A DNA stretch of 5,269 bases from an archaeon CG07_land_8_20_14_0_80_38_8 (lineage in GTDB: Archaea > Nanobdellota > Nanobdellia > Tiddalikarchaeales > Tiddalikarchaeaceae), in assembly GCA_002779595.1 (NCBI GenBank), contig PEWF01000055.1:1-5269 (forward strand), written 5' to 3'. The translations under genes and the position numbers were made by a program. The notes below the pieces were generated by a model. It saw nothing but the letters and a program-made list of their open reading frames with translations. It was not told where the DNA came from and did no database searches. This document shows positions 1 through 5,269 of the stretch, piece after piece; position 1 is the first letter of the stretch, and the number at the start of each line of letters is the position of its first letter.

Positions 1-84
1 GTAGCAAAAGATTATGACAATTTTGTTGATTACGCGAGCATAGAATTCAAAGAATTAATGCAATCTGTTAAAAGCAGTCCATGA
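1..84 (+). CDS. 3' end of an unidentified protein gene (partial)
   Basis: Frame 1 is open from the window edge to a TGA at 82-84 and encodes the last 27 residues of a protein, ending in ELMQSVKSSP. The other two plus frames hit stops within the first 15 bases. The fragment has mixed charged and hydrophobic residues, looks like an amphipathic C-terminal helix, and uses AGC and GCG codons as the plus-strand gene at 3313 does, so it is a plausible gene end. It converges on the minus-strand GTPase gene and overlaps its last 30 bases (55-84). The product cannot be identified because the body of the gene lies outside the window; a chance open frame cannot be excluded. Confidence 0.5.
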   Translation, partial: VAKDYDNFVDYASIEFKELMQSVKSSP

Positions 85-651
85 AATGTCCGGGAATTCA
101 AGATTAATGCCAACAGTTAATTTATCACCATTAGGATTGAACGGAAGATTGCTTGTCAATACTCTTACAATATTAGTCTTGCCTACCCCGCCTTCACCAA
201 CCAATATAATCTTATAAACTTTGCAGATTTTATCCTCCCTGACTATCCTGTCAGTGTATATCTTATTCTTCAAAAAATTGTAAACATTCAGCCTGTAAAG
301 GCTGTCATCCCTGGTTGACGATTTAATAGTCGGGTAAACTTCAACACTGTCCAATTCCAGAATATCGCTTAATTCAGTAATTTTAACGTTACTATTCTTG
401 TCTAATTTGTTAATTATTGGAATGATACCCCCTTTTATAGTGCAGTCTTTAAATTTTTCTTCGCAGTATTTTTTCAAATTATAAACCTGATTATCAATGT
501 GTTCTGCACTGTAAACTGCAAGAACGTAATCAGCACCCTTAAGCATTCGAGGAAGTTCTTTTACAACATCAAACCTTCCCTGCCCTCCAAAGTCATAAAA
601 CATTAAATAATCATCATTTCTTGATTTGCTGTCTACGTAAACTTGGTTCAT
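55..651 (-). CDS. Small Ras-like GTPase with circularly permuted motif order (G3-G4-G5-G1-G2)
   Basis: This 198-residue protein carries one full set of Ras-superfamily GTPase motifs in rotated order (numbering from the ATG at 651-649). G3/switch II DFGGQ is at 20-24, after a hydrophobic beta strand and followed by RF, as in AGQERF of Rab proteins. G4 NKLD is at 81-84. A G5-like KSS at 110-112 precedes an amphipathic helix. Only then comes the P-loop GEGGVGKT (G1) at 152-159, and a switch I-type TVG with the G2 threonine at 179. The protein stops just after a beta2-like strand, and its N terminus begins just before beta3, so the two ends would meet in the beta2-beta3 hairpin. Gln24 matches the catalytic Gln61 of Ras. 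There is no signal peptide or membrane segment, so it is cytosolic. It lies 36 bases behind the 834-residue membrane protein gene and is probably cotranscribed with it. The start at 651 is preferred over the upstream ATG at 663 (four more residues) because GGTGA lies 5 bases before it and a TATA box also points to it. Nucleotide-binding family is secure; the biological role is unknown. Confidence 0.88.
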   Translation of the reverse strand: MNQVYVDSKSRNDDYLMFYDFGGQGRFDVVKELPRMLKGADYVLAVYSAEHIDNQVYNLKKYCEEKFKDCTIKGGIIPIINKLDKNSNVKITELSDILELDSVEVYPTIKSSTRDDSLYRLNVYNFLKNKIYTDRIVREDKICKVYKIILVGEGGVGKTNIVRVLTSNLPFNPNGDKLTVGINLEFPDISWTAFNRLH

Positions 652-656
652 ATTTT

Positions 657-661
657 TCACC
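657..661 (-). promoter_or_regulatory. Shine-Dalgarno motif GGTGA deciding the GTPase start
   Basis: Read on the minus strand, GGTGA is followed by AAAAT and then the ATG at 651-649. It is complementary to the UCACC core of the archaeal 16S rRNA 3' end, with an ideal 5-base spacing. It overlaps the alternative in-frame ATG at 663, so it argues that translation from a readthrough transcript starts at 651. Confidence 0.6.
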
Positions 662-674
662 ATAAAATATTATG

Positions 675-682
675 TTTATAAA
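675..682 (-). promoter_or_regulatory. Putative TATA box for the GTPase gene
   Basis: TTTATAAA lies between the stop codon of the 834-residue protein gene and the GTPase start. Its centre is about 27 bases upstream of the ATG at 651, the distance at which archaeal transcription begins, so it could give a leaderless GTPase transcript in addition to readthrough from the upstream gene. Purine-rich AGAAATA just upstream on the minus strand could serve as the BRE. AT-rich sequence makes chance matches likely. Confidence 0.45.
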
Positions 683-687
683 TATTT

Positions 688-3192
688 CTATGCAATATTA
701 ACGTTTTTCTTAACGTATTTTCTCATCTTCTTCCCTGCCTTGTCCAAATCAGCTTTATTCTCCAAATAAATAATCCCTAATTTGTTGAAATGCTCCCTGT
801 CCAAATACTTGTACTGCTTAGTGAATATTAACGCAGGATTATCAGGCAGTTTCTCGTACATCAATTTCTTAATCCTTTCCTTCTCTTTAGGAAATTCTAA
901 TTTTAAACCGCTTAATTCCTCCTGATTCTCTTTGAAAATTTCCACGCGCTCCTGCTTTTTCAATTCAGTTAATTCGTTCCCAAAATCTTTTAATTCCACA
1001 TTCTTTTCAACATACCCTTTAATTATGTTAAAAAGGCTCTCTCTGTTGGGCAACTGCGTCTCCAATCTTTCATGCCTCCAGGAAAAATCAGCATAATCCC
1101 ATGAAAAACTTTTTATAATTAAGTCCCTGTTCTTTTCCAAAGTGTAATAAAATTCATGCGTGAAAAAGAAATCCTTATCAAAGGCTTTCTTCCCAAACTG
1201 GAATTCGCCGCTAACTTTTGCCTTTGCTTCCTTAATCAAATCCTCTGGCACAAATTTTTTAGGTTTTACCCCAGTAAAACCAGTAACCTTATACTCCTTC
1301 AACTCCTTGGCAATCCCCTCCAATACTACTTCATAAACTTCCCTGAATTCTGCCAGGTTCAGAATATCATTTTCAAGCGCGATAACCTGCTTATTCCTGC
1401 TTTTAATGCGTTTTTTTAATTCTGCAAAATCAGTTTCATCTCCGAAATACAATTTCAAACCTTCTTCCTTAATCCTTGCCTCCTCTTCTTTCAGGAATTT
1501 TTCAAGATTCTGAATCCTCTCTTCAAAGTATAACACGTTTTCTTCATTTTTCAAATGCAGTATTTTCTCATTATATTCTGTCTTGTGTTTGTATAATTTC
1601 TTCAAATCCTCCTCTTTCAAGCCCCCGTATTTTGAACCGTATCTTGACTTCATAATCCTCTTATTTATCAAATAGCCTGCAATTAAGCTGATAACAGCGC
1701 TTGCCCCTATGCCGCAGAAAGTGCCGAATAATTGTTGCTGAACATCCAATTCTGCCAGTCTTGCAGTCAGCAATTCCCCTAAACTACTCTTATTGCTGAA
1801 CATGCCGGACAAATCATTATAATCTTCATTGAATGAATCATAACTATTAGTCAAAGAATTATGATTGTCCCTCTTAGCCTCATAATCTGTCTTCTTATCC
1901 CATCCATCTTCCATTTCATTGCAGTCATCTTCAGAAAGTCTTGGGTCTCCCCTTACTCCATACGTTGGGTCATTAATCGGGTCAGTAACTTTGTCGCCAT
2001 TAGGCATCAGGTAATAATCAGTGAAATTGTCACCATCCTCATCCACCCGAACAGCTCCGTTCTTTACCATGTAATCATCCAAACTGGCTAAATTATTGCC
2101 CCCTTCTGTGCCGTCAGCAATTAAACTCTTTGCAGCGACTTCTTCAGCTGCGGAATTTGAAACATTCTTTTCCAGCTCATCCTTGTATTCAGTGTAATCC
2201 TCTAATTTGTCGCCATTAACATTCTCCAAATTATTGCTGTCTAAATCATTGTTAATCTCATCCATCTTGCTGTCAATACTCTTGTCAGTGCTGCTTAATT
2301 CACTCTCCAAACCGCTGCGGTTCTTCATTAAATCATAAATTTTAATGCCTGTCCTTACCAGCCTGTAACCAGCGTAGGCAGAAACACCAAGTGGGATTAC
2401 CTGCAGTACTGCTCTTCTCAGCAAAGTTTTCGGAGCCCTTTTAATTGAAGTTTTTAGCTGCTTCTTTGTTGCTTCTTTGCCGTTATTCCCTGTCTTCCTT
2501 AAATCAGCATCCTGCAATGTTATGTCAAAATAAATATCCTTCCTCTTTTGCTCTAATTTTTTCAGTTCATCAATCTCGCTCTTCCTGCCGACAACGTAAA
2601 AAGGAACAGTCATTGGCTTGTTCAAATAATCATCAACTCCTTCCGCGTTCTCCTTGCTGAATTGCTTTTGTTTCCTGCCTATCCACGCAGCGCTTAATGC
2701 TTCCTTATTTTCAAGAATTCTTTCCAAAGAAACCTCATCCTGTTCAGTTTCCGGGATAAAAATTATGCCAGACTTTTCAGCATCAGGAGGAAGCAAGTAA
2801 AAGCTTGCCCTTCTGCCTTTGTAATTAAATTTGACTTTTTCATATTTGCCCTGCAGTAATCCTTTGCTTTCCGCATACTCGTCAGCATTCAGGCGGAAAA
2901 CAGCATCTTTCACAATTTCAGGGAATAAGAAATTGTCAACTTCCTCCCCTTTATAAACAAAAGTGCCTGAAGGCTGTCCATCTGATATTAATTCATTAAT
3001 TCTTTCAAAACTTAAAAGTGATATTTTATTTGTTTTATTGCAAACCGCTGCCACATTATAGTTTTCTTTTTCTTCTGCTGATAGCTCATGCACGAAATCT
3101 GAAGTATTATATTTGTGCGTTTCATTGCAGAAAGGGCAGTGAACCTGTATTACATTGCTGAACTTTTCAAAGTTTTCAAAAACTTCTGCCAT
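688..3192 (-). CDS. Large two-pass membrane protein with zinc-ribbon-like N terminus and cytosolic coiled coil; function unknown
   Basis: I do not recognise this 834-residue protein as a named family. Residues 19-51 contain CPFC (Cys19, Cys22), His26 and Cys51, a CCHC zinc-ribbon-like arrangement. Residues about 75-230 look like a mixed alpha/beta domain. A moderately hydrophobic stretch at about 261-276 follows the basic run KRAPKTLLRR, and a clear transmembrane helix at about 488-510 is followed by the basic run NKRIMKSRYGSK. By the positive-inside rule both ends face the cytosol, and the Asp/Asn-rich stretch 290-485 is an external loop. That loop holds three similar motifs: NGDKLED (326-332), DGDNFTD (386-392) and NGDKVTD (398-404). 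Residues about 525-635 are Lys/Glu-rich with heptad-like coiled coil; a very aromatic segment (663-708) and a basic C terminus follow. It is the first gene of the minus-strand pair, with a TATA box about 30 bases upstream and no Shine-Dalgarno motif, which supports the start at 3192. The link to the GTPase suggests a membrane anchor, scaffold or effector for it, which is inference. The first membrane segment is the weaker; if it is not inserted, the protein is single-pass. Confidence 0.85.
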   Translation of the reverse strand: MAEVFENFEKFSNVIQVHCPFCNETHKYNTSDFVHELSAEEKENYNVAAVCNKTNKISLLSFERINELISDGQPSGTFVYKGEEVDNFLFPEIVKDAVFRLNADEYAESKGLLQGKYEKVKFNYKGRRASFYLLPPDAEKSGIIFIPETEQDEVSLERILENKEALSAAWIGRKQKQFSKENAEGVDDYLNKPMTVPFYVVGRKSEIDELKKLEQKRKDIYFDITLQDADLRKTGNNGKEATKKQLKTSIKRAPKTLLRRAVLQVIPLGVSAYAGYRLVRTGIKIYDLMKNRSGLESELSSTDKSIDSKMDEINNDLDSNNLENVNGDKLEDYTEYKDELEKNVSNSAAEEVAAKSLIADGTEGGNNLASLDDYMVKNGAVRVDEDGDNFTDYYLMPNGDKVTDPINDPTYGVRGDPRLSEDDCNEMEDGWDKKTDYEAKRDNHNSLTNSYDSFNEDYNDLSGMFSNKSSLGELLTARLAELDVQQQLFGTFCGIGASAVISLIAGYLINKRIMKSRYGSKYGGLKEEDLKKLYKHKTEYNEKILHLKNEENVLYFEERIQNLEKFLKEEEARIKEEGLKLYFGDETDFAELKKRIKSRNKQVIALENDILNLAEFREVYEVVLEGIAKELKEYKVTGFTGVKPKKFVPEDLIKEAKAKVSGEFQFGKKAFDKDFFFTHEFYYTLEKNRDLIIKSFSWDYADFSWRHERLETQLPNRESLFNIIKGYVEKNVELKDFGNELTELKKQERVEIFKENQEELSGLKLEFPKEKERIKKLMYEKLPDNPALIFTKQYKYLDREHFNKLGIIYLENKADLDKAGKKMRKYVKKNVNIA

Positions 3193-3220
3193 AAATATTT
3201 AAGTCAGTAAATTAATCAGT

Positions 3221-3229
3221 TATAAAAAT
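3221..3229 (-). promoter_or_regulatory. Putative TATA box for the membrane protein-GTPase operon
   Basis: On the minus strand ATTTTTATA is centred about 32 bases upstream of the ATG at 3192. Archaeal spacing puts the transcription start near 3198, leaving a leader of only about six bases, which fits the lack of a Shine-Dalgarno motif before this gene. Confidence 0.5.
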
Positions 3230-3240
3230 ATTAGGTATTA

Positions 3241-3267
3241 TCACCCAGTAGTAACACTTTTAGGTGA
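3241..3267. repeat. Short inverted repeat between the two divergent promoters
   Basis: TCACC (3241-3245) and GGTGA (3263-3267) form a 5-base inverted repeat with a 17-base spacer, lying between the TATA boxes of the divergent operons. TTAGGT also occurs twice in direct orientation, at 3231-3236 and 3260-3265. The position suits an operator acting on both promoters, but the repeats are short and could be chance. Confidence 0.2.
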
Positions 3268-3273
3268 GGAAAA

Positions 3274-3285
3274 ATTATTTATAAG
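3274..3285 (+). promoter_or_regulatory. Putative BRE/TATA promoter for the secreted-protein operon
   Basis: TTATTTATAAG preceded by the purine-rich GAGGAAAAA resembles an archaeal BRE plus TATA box. It is centred about 33 bases before the ATG at 3313, so transcription should begin near 3306 with a leader of about six or seven bases. No Shine-Dalgarno motif precedes this ATG, in line with a near-leaderless mRNA. Confidence 0.6.
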
Positions 3286-3312
3286 GGAAAACTTACTCTA
3301 ATAAGAATAATC

Positions 3313-5019
3313 ATGCGGAAGACATTACTGCTTTTTTTAATCACTTTATCACTTTCGGGCAGTTTCGCACTCCAGTGCGCCAAGGATTTGGCAGGGCAGA
3401 CTGGAACGTGCATTAATGAAACTTATTACATGAGATTCACCGGAGTTTACGCTTATTACGGTTGCACTATTAATGTTGACAATACTTGGTGGTATTATGA
3501 GAACTGCACAGGAACAGTGAGCAGCGCGACTATTACAGCAGACAGCGGGGAAATCATTGCAGAAGCATGGAGCAATGATGCTGGCAAAGTCAGCGCGTGC
3601 AAAGGTTATGACTCGTGGATGTGCAATGTTTATCCATTATTCGGCTTCAAAACAGACACTACCTTGGCAGGCGTTGGTTACTGTGACAGCAGCGGGGAAA
3701 CATGCGTGAAATGCGCTGAGAATAATACTCAATTGCAGTATTTCACGGGCAACGCTATTATTGATGCTAACGGCGATTACGAGTGCGAGAGCGGTTGCGG
3801 GGCGAGCACAGAATGCGACGAGGAAAATATTGGCTATAATATTGGAAACGCTGGGTGCAACGTGGAATGCTCATGGTTTAATTGCGGACTGTACAAGTGG
3901 AATAATCCTGACACTCCGTGCTACGAGTCATGCACTGACAATAGCGTCTGCTTCCTGCCTGCAGTGTGCGACTTAATCGGTGCTGACATTAACGAGTGCG
4001 TGAATGACATTACTCCCTCAATAGTAACTGCTTTGACTCCCCTGAATGATACAAGGTTTAATACTAACAATATTCCTTACTCGTTCTCAGTGAGTGATGA
4101 CGCGGATTTAGTGCTGGCATGCAAGTATTCACTGAATAATGCCAATGTCAGCGTTGGCAGCGTGAATAACGGCGGCACTTATTCTAATAATATTATTCTC
4201 AGCACCCAGAACTGGTACAATTTAATTTATTACTGCCTTGATGATGCGGGGAATGAGGGGGTTTCTGATGCTTTGCATTTCCTGTTTGACCAGAATCCTG
4301 CAAATTATTATGATTTCAATGTTGAGGATATCACGCCAACTGTTGACAACACTTTAATTACAGGAGATTTGCTGAACATTAGCGCTTACTGGGTTGATAA
4401 TTTTGATTTAAGCACTAGCGAATTATTTTATGATGACGGCACTCCTGGATGGCATTCTGCGGGCATTATTAACCATGAAAGCATTAGCAATATGAGCCTA
4501 TTCATATTCAACACCTCTAGTTTTGGTGATACTAATTTAAAGTTCAAGATTAAAACTGTTGATTCCGCAGGTAATGAAGCTGAAACAACCCCTTTCAGCG
4601 TGTTCGTGAATAATCCAAGCAATGAAATCAGCATCACTTTGCGCGAATCCGGCGGGAATATTACTAATGTTCTTGAATTCCTCGGGAATGCGCAGGCAGT
4701 CAACAGCAGGAAGGCAGAGGATTCGGGAAGCACTGCTTTAATTGGCGATTTCAGGATTACTCATGAAGGCATTGGCACAACTATCCGCAATGTTTTCAGT
4801 TTGAATGAATCTTTGCCTGCAGGTATTTATATTAAAATCAGCGGAGGTAATAATCCTGCTAGTGCTGTGATTTTGACTACGTCTCCGCAGGTTATGAGTT
4901 TCTGCAATAGCATGGTTCCTGATGATACTTGTGATGTGTGGGTTTGGATGCAATTGGATGAGGCAGTGCCTCCAGTAATTGAATTGAACAATATTATAAT
5001 TGAATCCGAAACTATTTAA
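3313..5019 (+). CDS. Secreted Cys-rich protein with DUF4215-like motif and Ig-like beta domains
   Basis: The 568-residue product begins with a clear signal peptide: Arg2-Lys3, a hydrophobic core to about residue 18, and a likely cleavage after SFA (residue 19). The exported part has three zones. Residues 20-230 hold 20 cysteines, including a CVKC pair (131-134) and a segment at 168-186 (ECDE, GCN, EC) like the Cys-rich DUF4215/Myxococcus disulfide repeat. Residues about 235-328 look Ig-like, with Cys270 and Cys308 as a probable disulfide and the CLDDAGNEG turn typical of such folds. A second Ig-like domain, ending with a similar DSAGNEA turn, covers about 335-433. The last zone (437-568) is another beta-rich domain with Cys531 and Cys540. 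All 24 cysteines lie after the signal peptide, an even number consistent with disulfides. There are several N-X-S/T sequons (for example at 35, 245, 278, 355, 393, 400), so N-glycosylation is possible. No C-terminal membrane helix or sortase-like anchor is visible, so it is released or held by partners. It starts a plus-strand operon. Exact role unknown; a cell-surface or adhesion component is a guess from architecture. Confidence 0.85.
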   Translation: MRKTLLLFLITLSLSGSFALQCAKDLAGQTGTCINETYYMRFTGVYAYYGCTINVDNTWWYYENCTGTVSSATITADSGEIIAEAWSNDAGKVSACKGYDSWMCNVYPLFGFKTDTTLAGVGYCDSSGETCVKCAENNTQLQYFTGNAIIDANGDYECESGCGASTECDEENIGYNIGNAGCNVECSWFNCGLYKWNNPDTPCYESCTDNSVCFLPAVCDLIGADINECVNDITPSIVTALTPLNDTRFNTNNIPYSFSVSDDADLVLACKYSLNNANVSVGSVNNGGTYSNNIILSTQNWYNLIYYCLDDAGNEGVSDALHFLFDQNPANYYDFNVEDITPTVDNTLITGDLLNISAYWVDNFDLSTSELFYDDGTPGWHSAGIINHESISNMSLFIFNTSSFGDTNLKFKIKTVDSAGNEAETTPFSVFVNNPSNEISITLRESGGNITNVLEFLGNAQAVNSRKAEDSGSTALIGDFRITHEGIGTTIRNVFSLNESLPAGIYIKISGGNNPASAVILTTSPQVMSFCNSMVPDDTCDVWVWMQLDEAVPPVIELNNIIIESETI

Positions 5020-5029
5020 AAGAATAAAA

Positions 5030-5034
5030 GTGAT
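5030..5034 (+). promoter_or_regulatory. Shine-Dalgarno motif GTGAT for the downstream secreted protein
   Basis: GTGAT lies 6 bases before the ATG at 5041 and pairs with AUCAC in the archaeal 16S rRNA 3' end. It favours the first ATG over the second in-frame ATG at 5050 and suggests translation from a polycistronic mRNA with the gene ending at 5019. Confidence 0.5.
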
Positions 5035-5040
5035 AAAAGT

Positions 5041-5269
5041 ATGAACAACATGAACAAAAAAACAAATATACTATTATTGGCATTACTTTGCTTAAATCTC
5101 GGATTCAGCAGTAATAGTTCATGTATAATTACTCCAGACAGTTCCACATGGCACTGCAGCAATAACAGTCCGGGAGTTGCAATAACACCCGGAGAAACAG
5201 GAAATTTAACGTTCTACTGCTGTTATACTAGTTCTGGATTAACGGGAAATGAAGAATATTCACTAAATA
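5041..5269 (+). CDS. Secreted protein of unknown function, N-terminal part (runs off the window)
   Basis: The frame is open from the ATG at 5041 to the window edge, giving 76 residues. The N terminus is a signal peptide: MNNMNKK, a hydrophobic core (ILLLALLCLNLGF), then a Ser/Asn-rich likely cleavage zone near residues 20-26. The mature part begins with several cysteines (CII, WHC, FYCCY) and contains GVAITPGETGNLTF, a phrase resembling the start of Ig-like or NEW3-type extracytoplasmic beta domains (TPG...G.LTF). It begins 21 bases after the Cys-rich secreted protein gene, with a Shine-Dalgarno motif, so the two are probably cotranscribed and may form or decorate the same surface structure. 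The full length and function cannot be judged here. Confidence 0.75.
   Translation, partial: MNNMNKKTNILLLALLCLNLGFSSNSSCIITPDSSTWHCSNNSPGVAITPGETGNLTFYCCYTSSGLTGNEEYSLN

Noticed and set aside
55..651. Reading the GTPase as a tandem of two truncated GTPases or a pseudogene
   Set aside because: Each motif occurs exactly once, the length equals one domain, the frame is intact with good initiation signals, and no missing halves are found in other frames next to it. A permuted single domain explains it better, though this remains to be tested.
1156..1419. Plus-strand open frame of 87 codons inside the 834-residue gene
   Set aside because: It lies wholly opposite a long, compositionally coherent gene, has no promoter or Shine-Dalgarno motif, and its translation has no domain-like features.
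1861..2091. Plus-strand open frame of 76 codons with a hydrophobic start, resembling a small membrane protein
   Set aside because: The hydrophobic residues are the complement of Asp/Asn-rich codons in the external loop of the 834-residue protein; it is a shadow frame.
2445..2660. Plus-strand open frame of 71 codons with a Leu-rich start
   Set aside because: It is antisense to Lys- and Leu-rich coding sequence and has no supporting signals.
4428..4953. Minus-strand open frames of 101 and 71 codons opposite the secreted protein gene
   Set aside because: They lie within the well-supported 568-residue gene, lack promoters and show no recognisable domains.
5012..5021. TATTTAAAA as a separate promoter for the gene at 5041
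   Set aside because: The spacing to the ATG at 5041 is a little short, it overlaps the end of the preceding gene in AT-rich sequence, and the Shine-Dalgarno motif points to translation from a longer mRNA.
1..5269. CRISPR arrays, tRNA or rRNA genes, insertion sequences and transposon ends
   Set aside because: No regularly spaced repeats, cloverleaf-like segments, transposase-like proteins or long terminal inverted repeats were seen on either strand.

Overview
The window looks like a piece of an archaeal genome, most likely a DPANN-type lineage with small genes-per-operon units and many secreted proteins; a woesearchaeal or pacearchaeal relative would fit, but the phylum cannot be fixed from 5 kb. 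The evidence is the AT-rich sequence, archaeal TATA boxes about 27-33 bases upstream of starts with almost no 5' leader, short archaeal Shine-Dalgarno motifs (GGTGA, GTGAT) only before genes inside operons, and secreted Cys-rich, sequon-rich, Ig-like proteins.

Layout. Bases 1-84 hold the 3' end of a plus-strand gene that converges on, and overlaps by 30 bases, the end of a minus-strand pair. That pair, read right to left, is a large two-transmembrane protein of 834 residues (3192-688) with an N-terminal zinc-ribbon-like motif, an acidic loop and a cytosolic coiled coil, followed 36 bases later by a small Ras-like GTPase (651-55). A 120-base divergent intergenic region (3193-3312) carries one TATA box for each direction. 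To the right, two plus-strand genes form a likely operon: a 568-residue secreted, disulfide-rich protein with Ig-like domains (3313-5019), and, 21 bases later, another secreted protein that runs off the window (5041-5269).

The most unusual object is the GTPase. It has one copy of every GTPase motif, but in the order G3 (DFGGQ) - G4 (NKLD) - G5-like (KSS) - G1 (GEGGVGKT) - G2 (T). That is a circular permutation cut between switch I and switch II, different from the G4-G5-G1-G2-G3 order of the well-known YlqF/RbgA and RsgA/YjeQ permuted GTPases. Its pairing with an unrecognised two-pass membrane protein suggests a membrane-associated GTPase module, possibly a switch or scaffold at the cell envelope; the function is not known. 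The divergent secreted proteins may be exported surface components, but a functional link between the two halves of the window is only inferred from position.
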